64,000 bases of DNA from Heyndrickxia sporothermodurans (GTDB lineage: Bacteria > Bacillota > Bacilli > Bacillales > Bacillaceae_C), in NCBI GenBank assembly GCA_016756695.1, contig CP066701.1:2996001-3060000 (forward strand), written 5' to 3'. Positions within the stretch are counted from its first letter, which is position 1. Every line of letters begins with the position of its first letter. The notes below the pieces were generated by a model that ran no database searches, was not told the origin of the DNA, and worked only from the letters and a program-made list of their open reading frames with translations. Made by a program: the position numbers and the translations under genes. Shown here in pieces: positions 40,903 through 50,189 of this stretch.

Positions 40903-43287
40903 ATGTTGGAGCAACAAAATACGCTTAATTTATTTGAAAATGACGAGAAATATGTAAAAGGACGGCATCTTGTTACGATTTTTCACAATGAACAAAATTT
41001 ATATTCGGTTATACGAATAAGAATTGATGAAACCAATTTAGAAACAGATGAGAAAGAGGCAGTCATTACTGGACATTTCCCTAAAATACATGAGCAGGAA
41101 ACCTATATTTTTTATGGGGATATGCAAGAACATCCTAAGTTCGGACCTCAATTTCAAGCAAAGCATTTTAAAAAAGAAATCCCGCAAACGAAGCAAGGCA
41201 TTATCACATACTTATCGAGTGAAATGTTTAGCGGTATCGGAAAAAAAACGGCGGAACGGATTGTTGACGCCTTAGGAGAAAATGCAATAAGCAAAATTTT
41301 GGATCAGCCATCCTTGCTTGATACCATTCCTAAATTACCACCTGATAAGGCAAAAACATTATATGACAAATTAATTGAACATCAAGGGCTAGAACGGGTC
41401 ATGATTGGTTTAAATCAATTGGGATTTGGACCACAAATTTCAATGAAAATTTATCAAGTATATCAGGAACAGGCATTAGATATCATTCAAAAAAATCCGT
41501 ATCAATTAGTTGAATCAGTAGAAGGCATTGGTTTTGGCCGTGCCGATGAAATAGGGAAGCAATTAGGCATTGTTGGGAATCATCCAGATCGAATAAAAGC
41601 GGGTTGTATGTACACGCTAGAGGTAGAATGTTTACAAAATGGACATGTATATATGGAATCAAAAGAACTTTTGCCGAAAGTGAAATTATTGTTAGAGGAA
41701 TCACAGCCAATTTCCATTGAATACTCGGATATTTCTAATGAGATTATAAAACTTGGTGAAGAAAGCAAAATTGTGGTTGAAAACAATAAAGTTTATATTC
41801 CTTCCTTATATTTTTCAGAAAAAGGGATTGTATCAAATATTCAACGTATTTTAGCTCAGGAGGATTATAAGGACCAATTTCCCGAATCGGAATTTTTACT
41901 TGCGTTAGGGGAGCTTGAAGATCGAATCGGTGTTCAATATGCCCCTTCTCAAAAAGAGGCGATTCAAACCGCATTAATGTCTCCAATGATGCTCTTAACT
42001 GGCGGACCGGGAACCGGGAAAACAACGGTAATCAAAGGAATTGTTGAATTGTATGCAGAGCTGAATGGTTGTTCTTTAGATCCGAAAGATTATAGTAAAG
42101 AAAATCCTTTTCCGATTATTTTAACCGCTCCTACGGGTAGGGCGGCGAAAAGAATGTCTGAGTCTACAGGGTTACCGGCAATGACAATCCACCGCCTCCT
42201 CGGTATGACTGGACAGGAAGATGTTGATGTCGATGAGGACAAGCAAATTAATGGAAAAATTGTTATCGTCGATGAAATGTCGATGGTCGATACATGGCTC
42301 GCTCATCAGTTACTAAAAGCAATGCCGGAACAAATCCAAGTCATCTTCGTTGGAGATGAAGATCAACTTCCATCTGTTGGACCTGGTCAAGTGTTAAAAG
42401 ATTTATTACGGTCAAAAGTGATCCCAACGGTGCAATTAACAGATATTTATCGTCAGGAAGGCGGTTCATCGATCATCGAATTAGCGCATGACATTAAAAA
42501 TGGACGTATCCCTCAAGACGTAACAAAACAACAAAAGGATCGGTCATTCATCCGATGCACCACCCAGCAAATTCCGGAAGTAATTGAAAAGATTGTTTCT
42601 AGTGCAAAAAGAAAAGGATATACACAGAAGGATGTTCAAGTACTGGCACCTATGTATAGAGGTGCTGCCGGTATCGATCGTTTGAATGTTTTATTGCAGG
42701 AAATATTCAACCCAAATAAGACGGGGGAGAGAAAGGAATTAAGTTTCGGCGATATAAAATATCGAATTGGAGATAAAGTATTACAGCTTGTAAATCAACC
42801 AGAACAACATGTTTTCAATGGTGATATTGGCGAAATCATATCAATTTTTTACGCGAAAGAAAATACTGAAAAACAAGACTTGATACTCATATCCTTTGAC
42901 GGAATAGAAGTCACCTATACGAGACAGGATTTTCATCAATTTACCCATGCATATTGTTGTTCAATCCATAAGTCACAAGGAAGTGAATTTCCAATTGTTA
43001 TTTTACCTGTTGTAAAAAGTTATTACCGAATGCTCCGAAGAAATTTACTATATACGGCGATCACAAGAAGTAAACAATCATTAATTATTTGTGGGGAGCA
43101 AGAAGCTTTTCGATTAGGGATAGAACGAGTAGATGACCAATTAAGAAAAACAAATCTCTATGATAAATTAAAAATTTTAGCAGAAGTGACTAATGCGGAA
43201 AAAATAGTCGAATTATCAAATGAAACAATCATGGAAATCGATCCAATGATCGGAATGGAAAACGTTACACCTTATGATTTCATGTAA
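40903..43287 (+). CDS. recD2: ATP-dependent DNA helicase RecD2
   Basis: 5'-3' SF1B helicase that acts in repair and replication fork progress without RecBC. The 794-residue protein has an N-terminal OB-like domain and helix-hairpin-helix repeats (SGIGKKTAERIVDALG, VEGIGFGRADEIGKQLG). The helicase core has Walker A GGPGTGKTTV, DEMSMVD, VGDEDQLPSVGPGQ and the C-terminal HKSQGSEFPIVI motif. The long N-terminus marks the RecD2 rather than the RecD type. AAGGGGGG precedes ATG 40903. Confidence 0.97.
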   Translation: MLEQQNTLNLFENDEKYVKGRHLVTIFHNEQNLYSVIRIRIDETNLETDEKEAVITGHFPKIHEQETYIFYGDMQEHPKFGPQFQAKHFKKEIPQTKQGIITYLSSEMFSGIGKKTAERIVDALGENAISKILDQPSLLDTIPKLPPDKAKTLYDKLIEHQGLERVMIGLNQLGFGPQISMKIYQVYQEQALDIIQKNPYQLVESVEGIGFGRADEIGKQLGIVGNHPDRIKAGCMYTLEVECLQNGHVYMESKELLPKVKLLLEESQPISIEYSDISNEIIKLGEESKIVVENNKVYIPSLYFSEKGIVSNIQRILAQEDYKDQFPESEFLLALGELEDRIGVQYAPSQKEAIQTALMSPMMLLTGGPGTGKTTVIKGIVELYAELNGCSLDPKDYSKENPFPIILTAPTGRAAKRMSESTGLPAMTIHRLLGMTGQEDVDVDEDKQINGKIVIVDEMSMVDTWLAHQLLKAMPEQIQVIFVGDEDQLPSVGPGQVLKDLLRSKVIPTVQLTDIYRQEGGSSIIELAHDIKNGRIPQDVTKQQKDRSFIRCTTQQIPEVIEKIVSSAKRKGYTQKDVQVLAPMYRGAAGIDRLNVLLQEIFNPNKTGERKELSFGDIKYRIGDKVLQLVNQPEQHVFNGDIGEIISIFYAKENTEKQDLILISFDGIEVTYTRQDFHQFTHAYCCSIHKSQGSEFPIVILPVVKSYYRMLRRNLLYTAITRSKQSLIICGEQEAFRLGIERVDDQLRKTNLYDKLKILAEVTNAEKIVELSNETIMEIDPMIGMENVTPYDFM

Positions 43288-43329
43288 ATAACAGACACTA
43301 TAAATGTTCGAAAAAGGTGGGGGTGCTTT

Positions 43330-43848
43330 TTGAGAACATTGTCTCTTTTAAAAGGAATACCTGTATATAGCACAGAGGGCCAAAAAAAGGGAGAGGTTTG
43401 CGATTTAGGTATTTCCGATAAAGGGAAAATAAACTGTCTGCTAATTAAGTCGAAAAGTTTATTTAACACGCTATATCGCTTGCCTATTTCTAAAGTAGAT
43501 AATTTTGGGCAGCAAGGGATCATTTTACGAAAAGACACCAAGCTTGAAAAATACAAGGCAATAGATGAAGAATATACATTATGTCATTCAAAACCACTAT
43601 TAAAAAAATTAGCGATCTCACGTAGTGGTGATCAGCTAGGGTTGCTTGAGGACGTATATTTTTCGGAAGAAATGGGCACTATCATAGGGTACGAACTAAC
43701 AGATGGCTTCTTTACAGATATACTGGAAGGAAAGAAAGTTGTCCATACAGATGGGCCGCCTAAGGTTGGAAAAGATGCCATCATCGTTTCGATAAATCAA
43801 ACGCAAGGTGGCGAAACCTATGATGAAATGCCCGAATTGCCAAAGTAA
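43330..43848 (+). CDS. yrrD: PRC-barrel protein YrrD
   Basis: 172-residue protein with two PRC-barrel units (LKGIPVYSTEGQKKGEVCDLGIS and AISRSGDQLGLLEDVYF), a fold used in RNA processing and membrane or sporulation proteins; its role is unknown. The start is TTG 43330 with GGTGGGGG upstream. Position after recD2 matches yrrD. Its end overlaps the next gene by 29 bp. Confidence 0.82.
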   Translation: MRTLSLLKGIPVYSTEGQKKGEVCDLGISDKGKINCLLIKSKSLFNTLYRLPISKVDNFGQQGIILRKDTKLEKYKAIDEEYTLCHSKPLLKKLAISRSGDQLGLLEDVYFSEEMGTIIGYELTDGFFTDILEGKKVVHTDGPPKVGKDAIIVSINQTQGGETYDEMPELPK

Positions 43849-44008
43849 AGATCTTGGTAAAATTGGCATCAACCAATATTATTGCTGGAACTGCTTCATT
43901 GAACTTTCAATTGGAAAAGATATGATTTTTACCCATCAAGTAGAGGAAGATGGAACATTAAGTTCATTAGATGATTTATTTGATGAAGAGTCGCGAAGAT
44001 TAAGTTAA
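43820..44008 (+). CDS. Small zinc-ribbon protein
   Basis: 62-residue protein with a two-CxxC zinc ribbon (CPNCQSKDLGKIGINQYYC then WNC) and an acidic C-terminal tail (EEDGTLSSLDDLFDEES). I start it at ATG 43820, with AAGGTGGCG 6 bp upstream; the next codon is also ATG. It begins inside yrrD in another frame, a 29-bp overlap, which suggests translational coupling. I do not recognise a specific function. Confidence 0.8.
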   Translation: MMKCPNCQSKDLGKIGINQYYCWNCFIELSIGKDMIFTHQVEEDGTLSSLDDLFDEESRRLS

Positions 44009-44027
44009 ATGGAAGGGGTGCATTGTT

Positions 44028-44162
44028 TTGAATAAAACATTCGTCTCCTTGCTAGGCTTCGGAGCAGGGATAGCAGCAACAGCAATCTCTCAACGACAAG
44101 GATATTTCGATAATAAACAAATGAAAAAAATGACGAAACGTATACGTAAAGCATTTCGTTAA
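44028..44162 (+). CDS. yrzQ: YrzQ-type DUF3918 small protein
   Basis: 44-residue protein from TTG 44028, 9 bp after GGAAGGGG. It reads MNKTFVSLLGFGAGIAATA, a single hydrophobic helix, then a basic tail (KQMKKMTKRIRKAFR). This is the pattern of the small DUF3918 family (YrzQ in B. subtilis). Function unknown. It is short but has a good ribosome binding site and a terminator directly after its stop. Confidence 0.75.
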   Translation: MNKTFVSLLGFGAGIAATAISQRQGYFDNKQMKKMTKRIRKAFR

Positions 44163-44165
44163 ATG

Positions 44166-44197
44166 AAAGCTATCCCATTGTGGGATAGCTTTTTTTT
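44166..44197 (+). terminator. Terminator after yrzQ
   Basis: AAAGCTATCCCA / TGGGATAGCTTT hairpin followed by T residues. Confidence 0.92.
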
Positions 44198-44242
44198 GGA
44201 TAAAAACCATCATAACTCGAATACTAGAAAAAGGAGGGATGG

Positions 44243-45322
44243 ATGTTGCGAAAACCCCGTTGGAATTGGATTTTTAATCTTGGCATTATACTATTATTAA
44301 TGATCATTTTGTATTTTTGTCTTCTTTTAAAACCATTTTGGATGCCCATACTAAAAATTTTTTTATCTGCATTTATCCCTTTACTTATCGCCGCTTTCTT
44401 TACGTACTTATTACATCCTCTTGTAGAAAAACTGCATGAGCTTGGTATACATAGGGGATTGGCAACTTTTATTATATATATCGTTTTTTTTGGCGGCACT
44501 GGATATTTGATCTATTTAGGCATCCCTATTTTGATTGAACAAATTAAAGATTTATCAGACCATATTCCGGAATTTGCGAATCAATACCGTACGTGGATTG
44601 AAAATCTACATGATTCAACATCGAGATGGCCCGACGGAATTCAAGATCAGATTGAGCAGAGAATCGATAAATTTGAATCATGGTTAAGTAGTTTTCTTTC
44701 AAAAGCAATAAACGCGTTAATGAAAATTGTCAACTTCATATTTATATTGGCAATTATTCCATTCATCTCATTTTATTTACTGAAAGATATAGAGAAAGTT
44801 AAACAGACAGCGTGGTATTTTACTCCAAAGAGATGGCGCAACCAGGCGAAACTAATGGTGAAAGATGTTGATGAATCAATCGGTGGATATATAAGGGGTC
44901 AACTTCTCGTTTGCTTATTAGTTGGAACCATTTCTACCATTGCATTTTGGTTAATCGGAGTAAAATATCCCATACTACTAGGTTTAATTGTTGGAATTAC
45001 GGATATTATCCCTTACTTTGGCCCAATTATTGGTGCAGTTCCTGTAGCTATAATCGCAGCCACCATGTCAGTAAAATATTTAATTTATGTTCTTATCGTA
45101 ATTGTAGTATTACAATTTCTTGAAGGAAATATATTATCCCCTTTGATCGTTGGCAAGTCCTTGCATATGCATCCGTTATTTATTATTCTTGCACTGACAA
45201 TCGGAGGTGAAATAGGGGGAGTTATCGGACTAATTATTGCTGTCCCTTTCTTAGCCATACTAAAAGTTATTTTAATACAAGTAAAAAACTATATTTCAGT
45301 AAATATTCATTCACAAGATTGA
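44243..45322 (+). CDS. AI-2E family transporter (YrrI type)
   Basis: Polytopic membrane protein of the AI-2E/UPF0118 family, 359 residues with about seven to eight helices. Family marks are the soluble segment between helices 3 and 4 and the conserved GITDIIPYFGPIIGAVPVAI. Members export small molecules or exchange Na+/H+; the substrate here is unknown. ATG 44243 follows AAGGAGG. Place before alaS matches yrrI. Its stop codon overlaps the -35 of the alaS T-box promoter. Confidence 0.9.
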   Translation: MLRKPRWNWIFNLGIILLLMIILYFCLLLKPFWMPILKIFLSAFIPLLIAAFFTYLLHPLVEKLHELGIHRGLATFIIYIVFFGGTGYLIYLGIPILIEQIKDLSDHIPEFANQYRTWIENLHDSTSRWPDGIQDQIEQRIDKFESWLSSFLSKAINALMKIVNFIFILAIIPFISFYLLKDIEKVKQTAWYFTPKRWRNQAKLMVKDVDESIGGYIRGQLLVCLLVGTISTIAFWLIGVKYPILLGLIVGITDIIPYFGPIIGAVPVAIIAATMSVKYLIYVLIVIVVLQFLEGNILSPLIVGKSLHMHPLFIILALTIGGEIGGVIGLIIAVPFLAILKVILIQVKNYISVNIHSQD

Positions 45323-45348
45323 CAAAGCATAATAAAGTTTTTTATAAT
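45319..45348 (+). promoter_or_regulatory. Sigma-A promoter of the alaS T-box
   Basis: TTGACA (45319-45324), 18-bp spacer, TATAAT (45343-45348). Confidence 0.85.
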
Positions 45349-45354
45349 TCGACT

Positions 45355-45620
45355 ATAAAGGATAAACAATGAAAATGTTGAAGGATCAAGTATGTTATAG
45401 TCCATCTGAGAGTTGAATTACTCAAAAGAGAGGAATTTCCACGGCTGAAAGAAATTCTAGATGAAGGATAACAGAAAGCTAATCTGGAGTGCAGGTAAAA
45501 ACTGCCGTCTTGCCCCGTTATAGGCACCCAAGAGAAAGATAACATACATTCGTTATCTTTAATCAGGGTGGTACCGCGAGTAAGTCTCTCGTCCCTGTCC
45601 AGGGATGGAGGCTTTTTTTA
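45355..45620 (+). ncRNA. T-box leader, alanine-specific, controlling alaS
   Basis: tRNA-sensing leader with T-box sequence AGGGTGGTACCGCGAG (45565-45580) and terminator hairpin AAGTCTCTCGTCCCTG / CAGGGATGGAGGCTT with T run (45582-45620). The specifier codon is GCT (45478-45480) in AGAAAGCTAATCTGG, which is Ala and agrees with the downstream gene. Confidence 0.92.
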
Positions 45621-45674
45621 TTTCTCAAGATTCATTTCTATAATATTGTAGCTTTTAACAATATTAAACGCACA

Positions 45675-45807
45675 GAGTGGATTGGAGCGGAAGGTACGAG
45701 ACTCCTGCGGGTTCAGCTGGACAGATGAGACCCCGCAGGAAGCGAAGCGACGAGGAGGCTTATCGCCAGCCCCGCGGAAAGCGAGTACCTGTAGCGGAAA
45801 GGAACGG
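45675..45807. repeat. Structured dispersed repeat, copy B, inside the alaS leader
   Basis: Starts GAGTGGATTGGAGCGGAAGG and ends GTAGCGGAAAGGAACGG. The outer stem pairs AGGTAC (45692-45697) with GTACCT (45785-45790), and a strong stem pairs TCCTGCGGG (45703-45711) with CCCCGCAGGA (45731-45740). GATGAG (45724-45729) pairs with CTTATC (45759-45764), matching the inner stem of copies A and C with different bases. It lies between the T-box terminator and the alaS ribosome binding site, so it is part of the alaS mRNA. Confidence 0.85.
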
Positions 45808-45881
45808 TTCATTGTAGATTCCCAAAAACAACAAACTTTACTAAAACTGCCTTTCTCAAAAATACATATGGAGGTTTTAAT

Positions 45882-48515
45882 ATGAAAAAATTAACAGGCG
45901 CACAAATTCGCCGAATGTTTTTAGACTTTTTCCAAGAAAAAGGACATAAAGTGGAACCTAGTGCTTCACTTGTACCACATGATGACCCATCACTACTATG
46001 GATCAATAGTGGGGTAGCAACATTAAAAAAATATTTTGATGGACGGGTCATTCCAGAAAATCCACGTATAACGAATGCTCAAAAGGCAATTCGCACAAAT
46101 GATATCGAAAACGTAGGAAAAACAGCAAGACACCATACATTCTTTGAAATGCTCGGAAACTTTTCAATTGGAGATTATTTTAAAGAAGAAGCAATAGAAT
46201 GGGCTTGGGAATTTCTTACTAGCCCAAAATGGATTGGCTTTGAACCGGAAAAGCTTTCCGTTACGATTCATCCCGAGGATGACGAAGCACATGAATTATG
46301 GAATAAAAAAATTGGACTGCCAGAAGAAAGAATTATTCGCTTAGAAGAAAACTTTTGGGATATCGGAGAAGGGCCAAGTGGACCAAATACAGAGATTTTC
46401 TATGACCGTGGACCAGAGTTTGGTGACGATGAAAATGACCCTGAATTATATCCCGGTGGCGAAAATGAAAGATATTTAGAAGTATGGAACCTTGTTTTCT
46501 CTCAGTTTAATCATAACCCTGACGGAACATATACTCCATTACCAAAGAAAAATATTGATACAGGTATGGGATTAGAACGAATGGCGTCTGTTATTCAAGA
46601 AGTGCCAACAAATTTTGATACAGATTTGTTTATGCCAATAATTCATGAAACAGAAAAGCTTTCAGGAGAAAAATACCGCGTTGATACTGAAAAGGACGTA
46701 GCCTTTAAAGTGATTGCAGACCATATCCGAACCGTTTCATTTGCTGTAAGCGATGGGGCATTGCCATCAAACGAAGGGCGTGGCTATGTTTTACGTAGAC
46801 TACTGCGCAGGGCAGTAAGATATGCAAAAACGATCAATATTAACGAACCATTTATGTATAAATTAGTTCCTGTCGTAGCAGGAATTATGGTAGATTTTTA
46901 CCCTCAAGTAAAAGAAAATACAGAATTCATTCAAAAAGTAGTGAAAAATGAAGAAGAACGTTTCCATGAAACATTGCACGAAGGTTTAGCTATTCTTTCA
47001 TCGGTTATGGAGAAAGCAAAAGCAGAAGGAACAGGTAAAATCTCCGGTGAAGATGTTTTCCGTTTATATGATACGTATGGTTTCCCAGTAGAACTTACCG
47101 AAGAATATGCTGAGGACCAAGGTTTGAAAATTGATCTCGAAGGCTTTGAAAGAGAAATGGAAAACCAACGGGAGCGTGCACGTAATGCAAGACAAGATGT
47201 CGGATCAATGCAGGTTCAAGGCGGTATATTAGGAGATATTAAAGAAAAAAGTGAATTTGTTGGCTATGATACGTTAACAAAAACAACGAAAGTATCGGTT
47301 ATCATTAAGGATGGCGCATTAATTGATCAAGCAGCTACGGGAGATGAAATTCAATTTATCCTTGAAGAAACCCCTTTCTACGCAGAAAGCGGCGGTCAAA
47401 TAGCTGATGAAGGGAAATTGGAAGCTGATGGGCTTCTAGTAATTGTTTCCGATGTTCAAAAAGCACCGAATGGCCAACACTTACAACGAGGAATTATTAA
47501 AGAAGGTACTTTAACTACAGGTCAAGAAGTGGAAGCAATCGTTAATGCAGCAAGCAGAAATAAAACCATTAAAAATCACTCAGCTACGCATCTGCTTCAT
47601 CAAGCATTAAAGGATGTATTAGGGACACATGTCAATCAGGCTGGTTCATTAGTTGAACCGAATAGACTTCGTTTCGACTTCTCACATTTCGGTCAAATTA
47701 CTTCTGAGGAGCTAGAGAAGATCGAAGAAATTGTAAACGAAAAAATTTGGGCTAGTATTCCAGTAGTAATTCAAAATAAAAATTTAGAAGAAGCAAAAGC
47801 GATGGGTGCTATGGCGTTATTCGGTGAAAAATATGGTCAAGTCGTTCGTGTCGTTTCAATGGGCGATTATAGTTTAGAGCTATGTGGAGGTTGCCACGTT
47901 CAAAATACATCATCGATTGGAATTTTTAAAATCGTTTCAGAAAGTGGAATTGGCGCAGGTACTAGACGAATTGAAGCAGTGACTGGGGAAGCAGCATATC
48001 ATTTAATGAATGAACAAATCCATCGTTTAAATGAGGCTGCAGCTAAACTAAAAGCAAATCCAAAGGATCTAGTAACTAGAATCGACAATTTATTACAGGA
48101 GCTTAAAGATTTACAAAGAGAAAACGAATCACTATCTGCTAAATTATCGAATATTGAAGCAGGGAGCTTAATCGATAACAAGTTTAGTGTGAATGGGGTA
48201 AACGTACTCGCAAGCAAAGTTCAAGGTGTAGATATGAATAATCTACGGAATATGGTCGATGATTTGAAACAAAAAATAGAATCAGGTATTGTTGTTCTAG
48301 GTTCTGTGCAAGATGATAAAGTAAATATTATCGCTGGTGTCACAAAAGATTTAATTGAAAAAGGATATCATGCGGGAAAACTAGTAAAAGAAGTCGCATC
48401 ACGTTGCGGTGGCGGTGGTGGTGGCCGTCCGGATATGGCTCAAGCTGGTGGGAAAGATCCTGACAAACTAGATTCTGCGCTTGAATTTGTAGGTGATTGG
48501 GTAAAATCCATTTGA
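45882..48515 (+). CDS. alaS: Alanyl-tRNA synthetase
   Basis: Class II synthetase, 877 residues, full length. Catalytic N-domain with [19 protein letters not shown], editing domain with zinc ligands in [11 protein letters not shown] and [13 protein letters not shown], and the C-terminal oligomerisation/C-Ala domain ending [18 protein letters not shown] 45882 follows ATGGAGGTTT. Expression is controlled by the Ala T-box, with structured repeat B between that switch and the start codon. Confidence 0.98.
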   Translation: MKKLTGAQIRRMFLDFFQEKGHKVEPSASLVPHDDPSLLWINSGVATLKKYFDGRVIPENPRITNAQKAIRTNDIENVGKTARHHTFFEMLGNFSIGDYFKEEAIEWAWEFLTSPKWIGFEPEKLSVTIHPEDDEAHELWNKKIGLPEERIIRLEENFWDIGEGPSGPNTEIFYDRGPEFGDDENDPELYPGGENERYLEVWNLVFSQFNHNPDGTYTPLPKKNIDTGMGLERMASVIQEVPTNFDTDLFMPIIHETEKLSGEKYRVDTEKDVAFKVIADHIRTVSFAVSDGALPSNEGRGYVLRRLLRRAVRYAKTININEPFMYKLVPVVAGIMVDFYPQVKENTEFIQKVVKNEEERFHETLHEGLAILSSVMEKAKAEGTGKISGEDVFRLYDTYGFPVELTEEYAEDQGLKIDLEGFEREMENQRERARNARQDVGSMQVQGGILGDIKEKSEFVGYDTLTKTTKVSVIIKDGALIDQAATGDEIQFILEETPFYAESGGQIADEGKLEADGLLVIVSDVQKAPNGQHLQRGIIKEGTLTTGQEVEAIVNAASRNKTIKNHSATHLLHQALKDVLGTHVNQAGSLVEPNRLRFDFSHFGQITSEELEKIEEIVNEKIWASIPVVIQNKNLEEAKAMGAMALFGEKYGQVVRVVSMGDYSLELCGGCHVQNTSSIGIFKIVSESGIGAGTRRIEAVTGEAAYHLMNEQIHRLNEAAAKLKANPKDLVTRIDNLLQELKDLQRENESLSAKLSNIEAGSLIDNKFSVNGVNVLASKVQGVDMNNLRNMVDDLKQKIESGIVVLGSVQDDKVNIIAGVTKDLIEKGYHAGKLVKEVASRCGGGGGGRPDMAQAGGKDPDKLDSALEFVGDWVKSI

Positions 48516-48781
48516 TTCAAGCAAAAAGTGTTGTACAATAAAGATAGGAAATAGTGCCTTGAAGGAAAAAATGATAGAACTATCCTTTTTTCCTTCCTCC
48601 TATGATCGACAACATTTTATTTATACTGCCCATTTTTTCTTGTTTAAAGAAGATTTGCGTATAAATATTTATATGGAGGTTTTTTGAGCGAGAATGCTAT
48701 TGGGTGAGCTTTTGAATAGGTACTAAGTAAAATAATGCTTGTTTTTATTTAGGACAAGCGGTTAAAGAGAGGTGCTGTATA
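48516..48781. other. alaS-ireB intergenic region with inverted repeat
   Basis: 266 bp. GAAGGAAAAA (48561-48570) and TTTTTTCCTTC (48586-48596) form a hairpin that may end alaS transcripts, although no T run follows. The rest must carry the ireB promoter; I see no clear -35/-10 pair. Confidence 0.45.
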
Positions 48782-49051
48782 ATGAGCTCTTTTGACAAAA
48801 CGATGCGATTTAATTTTTCGGAAGAACCTTTAGAGCATGATGTGAAAGAAGTATTGTTACAAGTATTTGAAGCATTACAAGAAAAAGGTTATAATCCGAT
48901 TAATCAAATCGTCGGTTACCTTCTATCTGGTGATCCTGCATATATTCCTCGCCATCAGGATGCACGTAACATCATCCGAAAGTTAGAACGCGATGAAATC
49001 ATTGAAGTGTTGGTGAAATCTTATTTGAAACAGCATCGTGGGGGATATTAA
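48782..49051 (+). CDS. ireB: IreB-family regulatory phosphoprotein (YrzL)
   Basis: 89-residue DUF965 protein. In Enterococcus IreB is a substrate of the PASTA kinase IreK and lowers cephalosporin resistance. Here the N-terminus [11 protein letters not shown] keeps a threonine (Thr7) at the equivalent phospho-site region. It has the conserved [22 protein letters not shown] block. AGAGAGGTG precedes ATG 48782. ireB-ruvX-yrzB is the conserved trio downstream of alaS. Confidence 0.92.
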   Translation: MSSFDKTMRFNFSEEPLEHDVKEVLLQVFEALQEKGYNPINQIVGYLLSGDPAYIPRHQDARNIIRKLERDEIIEVLVKSYLKQHRGGY

Positions 49052-49052
49052 T

Positions 49053-49469
49053 TTGCGAGTTATGGGTCTTGATGTTGGATCTAAAACAGTCGGAGTGGCC
49101 GTTAGTGATGAGCTTGGATGGACAGCACAAGGAATTGAAACCATTTCGATTGATGAGGAAAAAGAAAAATTTGGATTCGAACGTGTAGCGGAAATTGTTA
49201 AACTTTATGATGTGCAAAAAATCGTCGTCGGCTTTCCTAAAAATATGAATAATACTATTGGTCCGCGAGGAGAAGCTTCAAAAGCATATGCGGAGAAGTT
49301 AAAGGTACTTCTAAATCTGCCTGTTATTATGTGGGACGAGCGATTAAGTACAATGGCGGCCGAAAGGGTTCTATTAGAAGCTGATGTAAGCCGAAAAAAA
49401 CGTAAAAAAGTTATTGATAAAATGGCTGCCAGTATGATCTTACAAGGTTATCTTGATAGTCAAAATTAA
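49053..49469 (+). CDS. ruvX: Holliday junction resolvase-like RuvX (YqgF)
   Basis: RNase H-fold protein, implicated as a Holliday junction resolvase and in pre-16S rRNA processing. I start it at TTG 49053 (138 residues, [19 protein letters not shown]), after GTGGGGGA; the GTG at 49038 is part of that site. Conserved acidic residues are in [16 protein letters not shown] and the C-terminal IDKMAAS. It begins one base after the ireB stop. Confidence 0.95.
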   Translation: MRVMGLDVGSKTVGVAVSDELGWTAQGIETISIDEEKEKFGFERVAEIVKLYDVQKIVVGFPKNMNNTIGPRGEASKAYAEKLKVLLNLPVIMWDERLSTMAAERVLLEADVSRKKRKKVIDKMAASMILQGYLDSQN

Positions 49470-49481
49470 TGAGGTGAAAAG

Positions 49482-49769
49482 ATGGAACATGGTGAAAAAC
49501 ATATTACAGTAATTGATGAAGATGGAAATGAACAGCTTTTTGAAGTATTATTTACATTTGAATCAGAAGAATTTGGAAAATCTTATGTCCTATACTTCCC
49601 GGTAGGTGCAGAAGAAGATGAAAATGAAGAAATTGAAATTCACGCATCTTCATTTATCCAAAAAGAAGATGGAGAAGAAGGCGACCTTCAACCAATTGAA
49701 ACGGATGAAGAATGGGACATGATTGAGGAAATGTTAAATACATTCCTTGACGAACAAGAAGAAGAATAA
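49482..49769 (+). CDS. yrzB: DUF1292 protein YrzB
   Basis: Very acidic 95-residue protein of the DUF1292/UPF0473 family, found with ruvX in Firmicutes; function unknown. It reads [19 protein letters not shown], then [16 protein letters not shown] and an Asp/Glu-rich tail. ATG 49482 follows GAGGTGA, 12 bp after ruvX. A terminator closes the operon. Confidence 0.92.
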   Translation: MEHGEKHITVIDEDGNEQLFEVLFTFESEEFGKSYVLYFPVGAEEDENEEIEIHASSFIQKEDGEEGDLQPIETDEEWDMIEEMLNTFLDEQEEE

Positions 49770-49797
49770 ACTAGACTCCCTATACTATATATAATTA

Positions 49798-49828
49798 CCT
49801 TTCCTGGTAACCGGGAAAGGTTTTTTTC
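49798..49828 (+). terminator. Terminator after yrzB
   Basis: ACCTTTCC (49798-49805) pairs with GGGAAAGGT (49813-49821) and a T run. Confidence 0.9.
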
Positions 49829-49905
49829 TTATACCTACTCAGCATATTTTAAATAGGTCCTTATTTTAAAGATTGTTGCAAACAATAAATAATATTGAAA
49901 ACGCT

Positions 49906-50034
49906 GAGTGGATTGGAGCGGAAGGAGCTTGACTCCAGCGGGACATAGAGGAAAGGTCGAGACCCCACAGGCGTAGCCGAGGAGGCTCGACTTCTCACCG
50001 CGAAAAAGCAAGCTCCTGAAGCGGAAAGTAACGG
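49906..50034. repeat. Structured dispersed repeat, copy C
   Basis: Starts GAGTGGATTGGAGCGGAAGG and ends GAAGCGGAAAGTAACGG. The outer stem AGGAGCTTG (49923-49931) pairs perfectly with CAAGCTCCT (50009-50017). The inner stem GTCGAG (49956-49961) pairs with CTCGAC (49986-49991). Left flank AATAATATTGAAAACGC and right flank ACAAACAACAAACATTACG resemble flanks of copies B and D, so the true unit may be larger, about 200 bp. Confidence 0.85.
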
Positions 50035-50189
50035 GCATTGTTTATTTCTACAAACAACAAACATTACGAAGCCATTCATCATTCGAAGAAAAATAAGTAA
50101 TAATAGAGGAAATATAGTATAATGTACTGGATAAAAGGGACTACTCCATTATGTTATTGGATTGATTGTTTGAAAGGGTGATGGATCAA

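Noticed and set aside
45346-45620. Riboswitch other than a T-box before alaS
   Set aside because: The T-box core, Ala specifier and terminator explain the leader fully.
48561-48596. Hairpin after alaS as a certain terminator
   Set aside because: The stem is good but no T run follows, so it is kept only as a possible terminator within the intergenic entry.
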